Both the position numbers and the translations under genes were made by a program. The notes under the pieces are model-generated. The model was not told where the DNA came from, made no database searches, and was given only the letters and a program-made list of their open reading frames with translations. Shown one piece after another: positions 5,964 to 12,137 of a stretch of 12,137 nt of DNA. The DNA is taken from assembly GCA_035500275.1 (NCBI GenBank), contig DATJXI010000164.1, positions 1 through 12,137 on the forward strand. The letters are read 5' to 3'. Each line of letters opens with the position of its first letter. Positions within the stretch are counted from its first letter, which is position 1. This DNA is from Roseiarcus sp035500275 (GTDB lineage: Bacteria > Pseudomonadota > Alphaproteobacteria > Rhizobiales > Beijerinckiaceae).

Positions 5964-7277
5964 TTACTCCGGAAAGCATTTCCCGAACGCCTTGAGGAGA
6001 CGCGGCGGTCCCTTGACGCGGACCGCGCGGGTCAGCAAGGCCCGCAGCGTCGACATCTCCTTTGCGAGCACGCGGATCCAGGCATCGCCGTCCGCCGTCA
6101 CGGACAGGTTGGCGTCCCCCTGATGGCCCTCGAGCACCCGCAGGCGGCGGTCGGCGATGACGACCGTCGCCTCGGCCGCCTCACGGCCCGTAAAACTGAA
6201 GTGATAAGTCGCCTGGAGGCCCGCGGCCTTGCCGGACTGAAACGAGAGCGGCATTCCGGCGAGAAAGCTCCGGATCGAAGTCGCGCGGGCGCCCGAGCGA
6301 ACCCAGCGAATGCGCTTATTCGGGAAGCGGCGGGCGACATGGTCAGGTGCATCGCTGTTTCGGCTGACGTAGACCGTCTCCTCCTTTTGCGTTAGCGGAT
6401 CCACGATCGTCTTCAGATGCGCGCGCTTGTCGGCGCGATAGGGGCCGACGACATCCTCGCCGGCGGGGCAGACGGCCAGGCAATAGCCCGCGTTGTAGTT
6501 GGGTCCATAAGCGAGGCTCTGCCAGCGCGCGACCGTTTCGGCGTAGCTCTGCTTCGCGCGGAAATCGCCCACCGAGCGACTCGACGCCACGTCCTCGACG
6601 AAGTTCACGAAGCCGCCCATGAACTGCTGATAATTGTGGGTGAGGCAGGCCGAGAAGTCGAAGGCGCCGTCGGGCTTGATCGCGCCGACCGGGCAGGCCG
6701 CAACGCAAAGCTTGCATTCGAGGCAGGGGTTGAAAGAGAGCGGCTCGGCGTAGGTGTCGACCTCCTCGGCGATCAGCACCGTGCCGAGCAGCACGAAGCT
6801 GCCGAACTTGGGATGGATGAGGCTGCGGTGGATGCCCATTTTGCCGAGGCCCGCGGCCTCCGCCACGCGCTTGTGCGACACGATCCAGCCGCGCTCGGGG
6901 AAGCGCTCCATCTCCATCGGAAAGGCCATCGCCGGGTTGAGCGCCCGCACGCCCATGTCCTCAAGGCGGCGCACGATCAACCGCGCCACTTCGTCGACCT
7001 CATGCCCCGAACGATGGAATTCGAGATTGGCGACCGAGCGGGCGGGCGAACGCACCGGCTCGCGGTTCATGCGAACCACGAGCGCAAGCAGCGTCCGGGT
7101 TGCGGGAAAGGCGCGCGCGATATGCGGCCGCTCGGGTGCAAGCGCCGGGTCGTCGATCGAAACGAGGCCGCAGTCGTCGGCGCCGCACGCGCGCGCGAGC
7201 GCGAGAAGGCCGGCCGCCGTGAGCCGTTCGCCGCTTGGGGCAGGCCGCGTCCTCTCAAGGGCTTGCGCTTCGCTCAT
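5964..7277 (-). CDS. QueG-like iron-sulfur protein fused to an SCP2-like domain
   Basis: This 437-residue protein joins two parts. Residues 20-285 resemble the epoxyqueuosine reductase / reductive dehalogenase iron-sulfur family: HKRVAEAAGLGKMGIHRSLI (135-154) is the conserved substrate-domain motif, and CLECKLCVAACP gives C185, C188, C191 and C195 for a [4Fe-4S] cluster. A second cluster motif is reduced: C211 plus CLAVCP (C266, C270), and the cysteine usually present just upstream is absent (NYNAGYC). Residues 330-437 look like a sterol-carrier (SCP2) domain, ending with ADGDAWIRVLAKE, VRVKGPPRLL and FGKCFP; SCP2 folds bind lipids or other hydrophobic molecules. The ATG overlaps the dehydrogenase stop (ATGA), so the two are translationally coupled and likely act on the same substrate. 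It is probably a redox enzyme acting on a hydrophobic compound, not the tRNA enzyme QueG. The exact reaction is unknown. Confidence 0.8.
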   Translation of the reverse strand: MSEAQALERTRPAPSGERLTAAGLLALARACGADDCGLVSIDDPALAPERPHIARAFPATRTLLALVVRMNREPVRSPARSVANLEFHRSGHEVDEVARLIVRRLEDMGVRALNPAMAFPMEMERFPERGWIVSHKRVAEAAGLGKMGIHRSLIHPKFGSFVLLGTVLIAEEVDTYAEPLSFNPCLECKLCVAACPVGAIKPDGAFDFSACLTHNYQQFMGGFVNFVEDVASSRSVGDFRAKQSYAETVARWQSLAYGPNYNAGYCLAVCPAGEDVVGPYRADKRAHLKTIVDPLTQKEETVYVSRNSDAPDHVARRFPNKRIRWVRSGARATSIRSFLAGMPLSFQSGKAAGLQATYHFSFTGREAAEATVVIADRRLRVLEGHQGDANLSVTADGDAWIRVLAKEMSTLRALLTRAVRVKGPPRLLKAFGKCFPE

Positions 7278-8131
7278 CGGACGGCCTCCTTCCGGTCATG
7301 AGCGCCAACAGACGCCGCACGCTCGCGCGTGAGCCCCGCCATCACGCGCTCCATCGCGCGCACGCGGAAGGTCCGTGGCAGAGGGGCGAGCGAGGCTTCG
7401 AGCGCCTTGGCGAGGAGGCCGGGGCGCACGGTCGTCTTCCTTCCCAGCGCCGCGAGCGTGCCGAGCGCGACCTCTTCCGGCGTCTGGCCCGAATTGATCG
7501 CCATGCCGGCGCGCGCGCCGAAACCGCTCTTCACCGGGCCGGGCGCGGAGGCCAGGACGTCAACGCCGAGCGGCTTCACTTCCCGCGCGAGACCCTCCGC
7601 AAAGGTCTGCACAAACGCTTTCGTCGCCGCGTAAGTCGCCGCGCGCGGCACGCCCTGAAAGGCGACGAGCGAGCTCATGAGAACAATCCCGCCCCTCCCC
7701 CGTGCGGCGAAGCGCTTCGCGAAGGCGTGGGCCGACTGAACGAGCGCGCGGCAGTTCACGTCGACCATCTCAAGCTCGTCCGCGACCGCGTTGTCGACGA
7801 ACGGGCCCGACGTCCCGAAACCCGCCGCAGCGAAGAGAAGGCCGACGTCGAGGTCGCGAGTCTTCAGGTCGATACGCTCGACCTCGGAGGGCGAAGCGAG
7901 GTCTGCGGCGAGGACCCGCGCCTCGATCCCATCCGCGGCTTGGAGGGTTCGCGCGACCTGCGCGAGAATTGGCGCGCGCCTTGCGACCAGCGCGAGATGG
8001 AAGCCTTCGGCGGCGAGCGCCGCAGCTGCGGCGCGGCCAATGCCGTCGGAGGCGCCGGTGACGATCGCCCAGGGCCCGTATCGGCGGAAAAGGCGTCTCC
8101 CTCGGGTCGTCGGCGCGATGCTGATCGTCAT
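7274..8131 (-). CDS. Short-chain dehydrogenase/reductase
   Basis: This 285-residue protein is a classical SDR oxidoreductase. It has TGASDGIG (25-32) for nucleotide binding, an arginine pair after the second strand (VARR, 49-52) favouring NADP(H), N126, the catalytic S154, and Y167 with K171 (YAATK). The usual NNAG motif is AAAG here (101-104). A C-terminal extension (about 225-285) contains an arginine-rich amphipathic stretch (MERVMAGLTRERA), as seen in SDRs near acyl-chain or steroid enzymes, which may touch the membrane. GGAGGG lies five bases before the ATG. Its promoter, at 8159-8187, contains an inverted repeat that a divergent TetR-type repressor probably occupies. Its stop overlaps the start of the Fe-S/SCP2 gene. 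The substrate, probably a hydrophobic ketone or alcohol, is an inference from context. Confidence 0.9.
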   Translation of the reverse strand: MTISIAPTTRGRRLFRRYGPWAIVTGASDGIGRAAAAALAAEGFHLALVARRAPILAQVARTLQAADGIEARVLAADLASPSEVERIDLKTRDLDVGLLFAAAGFGTSGPFVDNAVADELEMVDVNCRALVQSAHAFAKRFAARGRGGIVLMSSLVAFQGVPRAATYAATKAFVQTFAEGLAREVKPLGVDVLASAPGPVKSGFGARAGMAINSGQTPEEVALGTLAALGRKTTVRPGLLAKALEASLAPLPRTFRVRAMERVMAGLTRERAASVGAHDRKEAVR

Positions 8132-8158
8132 GATAGCCCTCCGGAAAAATATAGATTT

Positions 8159-8187
8159 CGTATAACATCTAATTGTATAGATGTCAA
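8159..8187 (-). promoter_or_regulatory. Sigma-70-type promoter of the dehydrogenase operon
   Basis: Read on the minus strand, TTGACA (8187-8182, a perfect -35) is followed after exactly 17 bases by TATACG (8164-8159, four of six consensus -10 bases). Transcription would start near 8152, giving a leader of about 20 bases that includes the GGAGGG binding site of the dehydrogenase. The segment is AT-rich against a GC-rich background. On the plus strand a weaker pair, TTGTAT (8173-8178) and TAAAGT (8196-8201), also 17 bases apart, may serve the TetR gene. Confidence 0.7.
8165..8184. promoter_or_regulatory. Probable TetR-family operator
   Basis: ACATCTA-ATTGTA-TAGATGT is a perfect 7-bp inverted repeat with a 6-base spacer, located between a TetR-type gene and the divergent dehydrogenase gene. 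It fills the spacer between the dehydrogenase -35 and -10 boxes and overlaps the candidate TetR promoter, so one bound repressor could block both. A third TAGAT half-site lies at 8152-8156. Its size and position are typical of TetR operators; that this TetR binds it is inference. Confidence 0.7.
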
Positions 8188-8231
8188 ATGTCCGCTAAAG
8201 TGGGGACGTTCGAGAACTCGGAGGGTTGAGG

Positions 8232-8798
8232 ATGCGCAGGTCTCGAGAGGCGACGGCCGAAAGCAAGGCCCGCATCGTCGCCACGGCGTCGAGGATGCTC
8301 CGCCGGCGCGGCCTGGAAGGCGCGAGCATCGCCGACGTCATGGAGGCCGCCGGCATGACGCACGGCGGCTTCTACAAGCATTTTTCCTCGAAGGACGAGC
8401 TCAACGCCGCCGCCGTGCGGGCAGCGTTCGCGGAGATCACGGATCGATTCGACGCGCGCGAGTGCGAGAAAGGCCCCGACGCTGCGATCGCGGCCTACGT
8501 GGATGAATATCTTTCGAGCGCCCATCTCGAGCGGCCTGAGTTCGGCTGCCCGGTCGCGGCGCTGGGCGCGGATGCAGGCCGGCGTCCCCAAGCCTTAGCG
8601 CCTGAGTTTAAGGCCGGCGCGGAGGCGCTGATCGACCGGCTCAGCCGATCCGAGGGAAACGGGCGGACCGACGCCGCGGCGCGGGCGAGAGCCATCCGCC
8701 GGCTAGCGATGCTCGTCGGCGCGGTTGTCGTCGCGCGCGCCGTCGGGCCCGACGCTTTGCGGGACGAAATCATAGCGGGTGTCGCCAACTCGGAGTAG
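8232..8798 (+). CDS. TetR-family transcriptional repressor
   Basis: This 188-residue protein has an N-terminal TetR helix-turn-helix: KARIVATASRMLRRRGLEG, then ASIADVMEAAGMTHGGFYKHF with the recognition helix around residues 41-50, then SSKDEL. The C-terminal ligand-binding half contains PEFGCPVAALGADAGR (about 100-115), seen in a TetR subgroup that often sits beside dehydrogenase genes. The ATG at 8232 is chosen because GGAGGG lies six bases upstream; an in-frame TTG two codons earlier is less likely. It is divergent from the dehydrogenase gene, with the 7-6-7 inverted repeat in the 100-bp gap. It probably represses both itself and the dehydrogenase operon until an effector, perhaps a hydrophobic substrate of that operon, binds. 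It converges on ribD with a 39-bp gap. Family is certain; effector is unknown. Confidence 0.93.
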   Translation: MRRSREATAESKARIVATASRMLRRRGLEGASIADVMEAAGMTHGGFYKHFSSKDELNAAAVRAAFAEITDRFDARECEKGPDAAIAAYVDEYLSSAHLERPEFGCPVAALGADAGRRPQALAPEFKAGAEALIDRLSRSEGNGRTDAAARARAIRRLAMLVGAVVVARAVGPDALRDEIIAGVANSE

Positions 8799-8837
8799 CA
8801 ATCAGCGCTACCGCACGCGCTTCGAACGGCTGGGGTA

Positions 8838-9956
8838 TTACCCGACGCGCTCGAACCGGCGCATCGCGTCCGCCCCATAGACGGCGCTTTCAAAGTCACG
8901 ATAGCGCCCCGGATCGGCGAGCGCCGCCCTGGCGCTTGTCTCCAGCGCCGGCACGCCCGGACGGCCGAGCGGCTTCTCGGCGGTGAAGATGACGACCTCG
9001 TCGGCGAGCCCGAGTTCGATCAGCCGCGCCGCCACGCGCGGTCCCCCCTCGCTGAAGACGCGGGTCACCCTGTGTTCGGTCAGCGCCCGCAGCGCCTGCG
9101 CAAGGTCCACGCCGCCGCGCGGATCGAGCCCAACGGTCTCCACTTCGAGGCCAAGGTCCTTGAGCCGGACCGCCGCTTGAATCGACGCGTCCAGGCCGCA
9201 GATGACGAGCGTCGGCAGGTCGCGCGCCGTCGCGACAAGCCGCGAGGTCGGCGGCAGCCTGAGCCGCGTGTCGAGGACGACGCGCAGCGGCTTCCGGTCA
9301 AGCCCAGGCAGGCGCACGGTCAGCGCCGGATCATCGGCGATCGCCGTCTCGACGCCGATCATGATCGCCTCGTGCGTCGCCCGCATGATCTGCACGCGCG
9401 CGTTGGCGATCTGCCCGGTGATGCGCAAGCGCTGATCGTGAGCGTCTCCCGCCGCAAAGCCGTCGGCCGTCTCAGCGAGTTTTAGCGTCACCGCCGGCCG
9501 ACGCTGCGTCACGAGCAGGATATGGCCGCGATGATCACGCCGCGCCTGCTCCTCTCCGACCCCGACGACAACCTCGACGCCCGCTTTCCTCAGCCGCGCG
9601 TGCCCCTGCCCTGCCACCCTGGGGTTTGGGTCTTCCATCGCCGACACGACGCGGGCGACCCCGCCCTCGATGACGGCGTCGACGCAGGGCGGCGATCCGC
9701 CCGTATGCGAGCATGGCTCGAGCGTCACATAGAGCGTCGCGCCGCGCGCCGCCTCGCCGGCCTCGGCGATGGCGATGCTCTCGGCATGGGGGCGACCGCC
9801 CGGCGCGGTCACGCCGCGTCCGACAACGACGCCGTCCTTGACGAGAATGGCGCCGACTGAAGGGTTCGGCGCCGCAAGCCCAAGCGAACGCTCGCCGAAA
9901 TTGAGCGCCGCGTCCATCCAGCGCCGGTCCTCGTCCGGCGCCTGGGACATGCTCAT
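8838..9956 (-). CDS. ribD: Bifunctional riboflavin deaminase/reductase RibD
   Basis: RibD carries out two steps of riboflavin synthesis: deamination of the pyrimidine formed from GTP, then NADPH-dependent reduction of its ribosyl side chain. Both domains are present in the 372-residue product. The deaminase zinc site is H57 in HAES with PCSHTGGSPPC (C82 and C91), preceded by APNPSVGAILV. The reductase domain begins near residue 152 with VTLKLAETADG and includes RATHEAIMIGVETAIADDP and a C-terminal FSEGGPRVAARL. The reductase opens with KLAETADG where many members have KLA.SLDG. The ATG overlaps the nrdR stop (ATGA), so it is translationally coupled to nrdR. In many alphaproteobacteria ribE follows directly, but here a TetR-controlled module intervenes. 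It converges on the TetR gene; a small AGCGC / GCGCT stem at 8804-8821 is a possible terminator. Confidence 0.96.
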   Translation of the reverse strand: MSMSQAPDEDRRWMDAALNFGERSLGLAAPNPSVGAILVKDGVVVGRGVTAPGGRPHAESIAIAEAGEAARGATLYVTLEPCSHTGGSPPCVDAVIEGGVARVVSAMEDPNPRVAGQGHARLRKAGVEVVVGVGEEQARRDHRGHILLVTQRRPAVTLKLAETADGFAAGDAHDQRLRITGQIANARVQIMRATHEAIMIGVETAIADDPALTVRLPGLDRKPLRVVLDTRLRLPPTSRLVATARDLPTLVICGLDASIQAAVRLKDLGLEVETVGLDPRGGVDLAQALRALTEHRVTRVFSEGGPRVAARLIELGLADEVVIFTAEKPLGRPGVPALETSARAALADPGRYRDFESAVYGADAMRRFERVG

Positions 9957-10450
9957 TGCGCCTGCGTCTCCTTGCGCCGCCGCTCGCCCGCCGGCTCGAG
10001 ATCGCCCTCGAGTTCGCCGACGATGGCGTTGAAGTCGCGCGCCTCGCGGAAATTGCGATACACGGAGGCGAAGCGCACGTAGGCGACGTCGTCGAGCGCC
10101 CGCAAACCCTCCATCACGAGCTCCCCGATCCGCTCGGTCGGGATGTCGCCCTCGGTCTGACTCTCAAGCTGCCGGACGATGCCGTTGATCATCCGCTCGA
10201 CGCGTTCGGGCGGAACCGAGCGCTTGCGCAGCGCCACCTCCACCGAGCGCACGAGCTTGTCGCGGTCGAACGGCGCGCGGCGGCCGTTCTTCTTGACCAC
10301 GTGCAGTTCGCGCAATTGCACGCGTTCGAAAGTCGTGAACCGGCCGGCGCAATCGGAGCAAACTCGTCGGCGACGGATGGAGGAGGCGTCTTCGGTCGGG
10401 CGGGAGTCCTTCACTTGCGTGTCGAGGCTGCCGCAATAGGGGCACCGCAT
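9953..10450 (-). CDS. nrdR: Ribonucleotide reductase regulator NrdR
   Basis: NrdR is a nucleotide-sensing repressor of ribonucleotide reductase genes; it binds paired NrdR boxes in their promoters. The 165-residue protein opens with the zinc ribbon MRCPYCGS ... CSDC (C3, C6, C31, C34) with the basic RRRRVCSDC stretch, then the ATP-cone domain from about residue 49 (VVKKNGRRAPFDRDKL) to 139 (YVRFASVYRNF). The C-terminal tail (about 147-165) is charged and variable, as usual. AAGGA lies about ten bases before the ATG. It lies 33 bp downstream of glyA and its stop overlaps the ribD start. This glyA-nrdR-ribD order is widespread in alphaproteobacteria. No NrdR box was recognised in the window, so its targets are probably elsewhere. 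Confidence 0.97.
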   Translation of the reverse strand: MRCPYCGSLDTQVKDSRPTEDASSIRRRRVCSDCAGRFTTFERVQLRELHVVKKNGRRAPFDRDKLVRSVEVALRKRSVPPERVERMINGIVRQLESQTEGDIPTERIGELVMEGLRALDDVAYVRFASVYRNFREARDFNAIVGELEGDLEPAGERRRKETQAQ

Positions 10451-10483
10451 CGCAAGCTTATCCTTTCCCCTTGCCCCGGCCCT

Positions 10484-11782
10484 CTAGTAGATCGGGAACC
10501 GCCGCGTCAGCTCCGCCACTTCGGCGCGCACCTTGCTCTCCACCGCTTCATTCCCCGATTCGCCGTTCGCCGCCAGTCCGTCGAGCGTTTCGACGACGAG
10601 TTCGCCAATCTTCTTGAACTCCTCGGTCCCAAAGCCGCGCGACGTCCCGGCCGGCGAGCCCAAGCGGATGCCGGAGGTCACCATCGGCTTCTGCGGATCG
10701 AAAGGAATGCCGTTCTTGTTGCAGGTGATGTGGGCGCGATCGAGGGAGGCTTCGGCCGCCTTGCCCGTCAGGCCCTTGGGCGTGAGATCGACGAGCATCA
10801 GGTGGTTGTCCGTGCCGCCGGTCACGAGCTTGTAGCCGCCGGCCAAGATCGGCTCGGCGAGCGCCTTGGCGTTGGCGACGACGGCGTGGGCGTAGGCCTT
10901 GAACTCGGGCGCCATGGCCTCGTGGAACGCGACCGCCTTGGCGGCGATCACATGCATGAGCGGGCCGCCCTGAAGGCCGGGGAAGATCGCCGAATTGATC
11001 TTCTTGGCCAGTTCCTCGTCATTGGTGAGGATCATGCCGCCGCGCGGCCCGCGCAGCGTCTTGTGGGTGGTCGTCGTCACGACATGCGCGTGCGGGAACG
11101 GCGAGGGATGGGCGCCGCCGACCACGAGCCCGGCGAAATGCGCGATGTCGACGACGAAATAGGCGCCGACGGCGTCCGAGATCGCCCGGAACCGCTCGAA
11201 GTCCCAGTGGCGGGCGTAGGCCGAGCCGCCCGCCATGATGAGCTTGGGTTTGTGCTCGCGCGCCAGCGCCTCGACCTCATCCATGTCGATGAGATGGGTC
11301 GTCCGATCGACGTTATAGGGGATCGGCTTGAACCAGCGGCCGGACATGTTGACCGGCGAGCCGTGGGTGAGGTGGCCGCCCGCCGCCAGATCGAGGCCCA
11401 TGAACTTGTCGCCCGGCTGCATGAGCGCCATGAACACGCCCTGGTTGGCCTGGCTGCCCGAGTTCGGCTGGACATTGGCGTAGCGGCAGTCGAACAATTT
11501 GCACGCCCGCTCGATCGCGAGCTTCTCCGCGATGTCGACGAACTCGCAGCCGCCGTAGTAGCGCCGCCCGGGATAGCCCTCGGCGTATTTGTTGGTGAGG
11601 ACCGACCCTTGCGCCTCGAGCACCGCGCGCGAGACGATGTTCTCCGACGGGATCAGCTCGATTCCATCGCGCAGGCGACCGGTTTCAAGTTCAATCGCGC
11701 GCGCGATTTCCGGATCGGCCGCGGCGAGCGGAGCGGAAAAGAATGAATTCGAGCGAACCGGCGTCTGGACGTTCACGTTCAT
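10484..11782 (-). CDS. glyA: Serine hydroxymethyltransferase
   Basis: This PLP-dependent enzyme interconverts serine plus tetrahydrofolate with glycine plus 5,10-methylene-tetrahydrofolate, feeding one-carbon metabolism in the cytosol. The 432-residue length is normal. Family landmarks are visible: IELIPSENIVS (41-51), NKYAEGYPGRRYYGGCE (64-80), the PLP site VDIAHFAGLV (D212 and H215), and VTTTTHKTLRGPRGG with the Schiff-base lysine K241. The C-terminal section has TSGIRLGSPAGTSRGFG. AGAGG lies eight bases before the ATG. It heads the glyA-nrdR-ribD run. The 253-bp upstream gap holds nested inverted repeats (11879-11947) but no promoter I can assign with confidence. In methylotrophs this enzyme also serves the serine cycle; whether that applies here cannot be told. 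Confidence 0.98.
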   Translation of the reverse strand: MNVNVQTPVRSNSFFSAPLAAADPEIARAIELETGRLRDGIELIPSENIVSRAVLEAQGSVLTNKYAEGYPGRRYYGGCEFVDIAEKLAIERACKLFDCRYANVQPNSGSQANQGVFMALMQPGDKFMGLDLAAGGHLTHGSPVNMSGRWFKPIPYNVDRTTHLIDMDEVEALAREHKPKLIMAGGSAYARHWDFERFRAISDAVGAYFVVDIAHFAGLVVGGAHPSPFPHAHVVTTTTHKTLRGPRGGMILTNDEELAKKINSAIFPGLQGGPLMHVIAAKAVAFHEAMAPEFKAYAHAVVANAKALAEPILAGGYKLVTGGTDNHLMLVDLTPKGLTGKAAEASLDRAHITCNKNGIPFDPQKPMVTSGIRLGSPAGTSRGFGTEEFKKIGELVVETLDGLAANGESGNEAVESKVRAEVAELTRRFPIY

Positions 11783-11878
11783 GGGTTCGGCCTCTTGGCA
11801 AACGGCGCTTCGAGTCGCACCGGACGAGACGCTCGCTTAGCATGGGCGGCGCCTGGGCAAAAGGAAAACGCGTGCGGC

Positions 11879-11947
11879 GCGGAAAATGTCCCGCCGGACG
11901 ATACTCCCCGGCGACTGCATGTCCGGGTCGATGGCTCCATTTTCTGC
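11879..11947. repeat. Nested inverted repeats upstream of glyA
   Basis: An outer pair, GCGGAAAATG (11879-11888) and CATTTTCTGC (11938-11947), matches at nine of ten positions. Inside it a perfect 6-bp pair, CCGGAC (11894-11899) and GTCCGG (11921-11926), encloses a 21-base loop. The structure lies about 100-165 bp before the glyA start and 90 bp after the upstream minus-strand gene. It may be part of a leader, a terminator of that gene, or coincidence; it matches no riboswitch I recognise. Confidence 0.4.
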
Positions 11948-12035
11948 TTATCGAAATGGCGATGGCTAAACGCAGTCTGCCGGAGCGGGCACGACGGAGC
12001 CGCGCGCCAAAGAAGAACGATGGGGCAGAAAGCGC

Positions 12036-12137
12036 CTAACCCCCGACCGCGTGCTCATAGATGTCTTCTTCCTGGGCGTTGTGGATGCGCACCAGAGCCT
12101 CGATCGATTCGATCATGCGTTGCGCGTCCCGGACTAA
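12036..12137 (-). CDS. Hemerythrin-like protein, C-terminal fragment
   Basis: The last 33 codons of a minus-strand gene run in from the right edge and end with TAG at 12038-12036. The residues include RMIESIEALVRIHNAQEED and then IYEHAVGG: an amphipathic helix carrying HNAQEE, which resembles the last iron-ligand helix (HxxxE) of bacterial hemerythrin-like HHE proteins. Such proteins bind a di-iron centre and are linked to oxygen or nitric-oxide sensing or storage. Only one short helix is visible, so other helical-bundle families cannot be excluded. It lies upstream of glyA in the same direction with a 253-bp gap, so it is probably a separate transcription unit. Confidence 0.5.
   Translation of the reverse strand, partial: LVRDAQRMIESIEALVRIHNAQEEDIYEHAVGG

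Noticed and set aside
5964..7277. Assignment of the Fe-S protein as QueG (epoxyqueuosine reductase)
   Set aside because: The QueG-type second cysteine motif is altered and an SCP2-like domain is fused; the dehydrogenase/TetR context does not suggest tRNA modification.
6417..7301. 294-codon plus-strand frame opposite the Fe-S/SCP2 gene
   Set aside because: Antisense to a well supported gene, with no domain or ribosome binding site.
7235..8506. 423-codon open frame on the plus strand opposite the dehydrogenase and into the TetR gene
   Set aside because: It overlaps two clear genes and the promoter region, and its residues are arginine-rich without family features.
9956..11746. 596-codon open frame on the plus strand opposite nrdR and glyA
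   Set aside because: It is the mirror of two conserved genes; long antisense frames are expected in GC-rich coding DNA and it has no recognisable domain.
11956..12039. 27-residue basic peptide frame on the plus strand
   Set aside because: No ribosome binding site, and its end overlaps the stop of the probable hemerythrin-like gene.

Overview
The window is GC-rich, densely packed DNA that looks like the chromosome of an alphaproteobacterium, most likely in the order Hyphomicrobiales (Rhizobiales). This rests on base composition, the glyA-nrdR-ribD gene order and the style of the proteins; it is inference, and the genus cannot be named from the sequence. No tRNA, rRNA, CRISPR array, transposase or integrase was seen.

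Layout. At the left edge (3-584, +) is the C-terminal end of a P-type cation-transporting ATPase. It converges on a minus-strand run, read right to left: a rhomboid-type membrane protease (2728-1880), a secreted PepSY-like protein (1806-1531), a cytochrome b561-type membrane protein (1501-971) and a 73-residue unknown protein with a TTG start (942-721). Divergent from the rhomboid are a PAS_5-type protein (2940-3437, +) and a tandem PilZ protein (3612-4274, +). Next come, on the minus strand, an exported L,D-transpeptidase (5197-4541) and riboflavin synthase ribE (5906-5307). A second, degenerate copy of the last ~17 codons of ribE lies just beyond the L,D-transpeptidase (4450-4501), so that gene is bracketed by direct repeats of the ribE 3' end.

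Upstream of ribE is a three-gene module: an iron-sulfur protein related to epoxyqueuosine reductase with a C-terminal SCP2-like domain (7277-5964, -), a short-chain dehydrogenase (8131-7274, -) that overlaps it by ATGA, and a divergent TetR-type repressor (8232-8798, +). The 100-bp gap between the divergent genes is AT-rich. It holds a 7-6-7 inverted repeat placed exactly between a perfect TTGACA -35 box and a -10 box for the dehydrogenase operon, a textbook arrangement for repression. To the right is the conserved run glyA (11782-10484), nrdR (10450-9953) and ribD (9956-8838), all minus strand, with nrdR and ribD overlapping by ATGA. The right edge holds the last 33 codons of a probable hemerythrin-like protein (12137-12036, -).

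How it fits together. ribD and ribE are both riboflavin genes, but the TetR/dehydrogenase/Fe-S-SCP2 module separates them. Because ribE follows the module after only 57 bp with no obvious terminator, it may be partly transcribed from the TetR-controlled promoter. The most unusual signals are this promoter-operator, the Fe-S-SCP2 fusion and the ribE 3'-end duplication around the L,D-transpeptidase.
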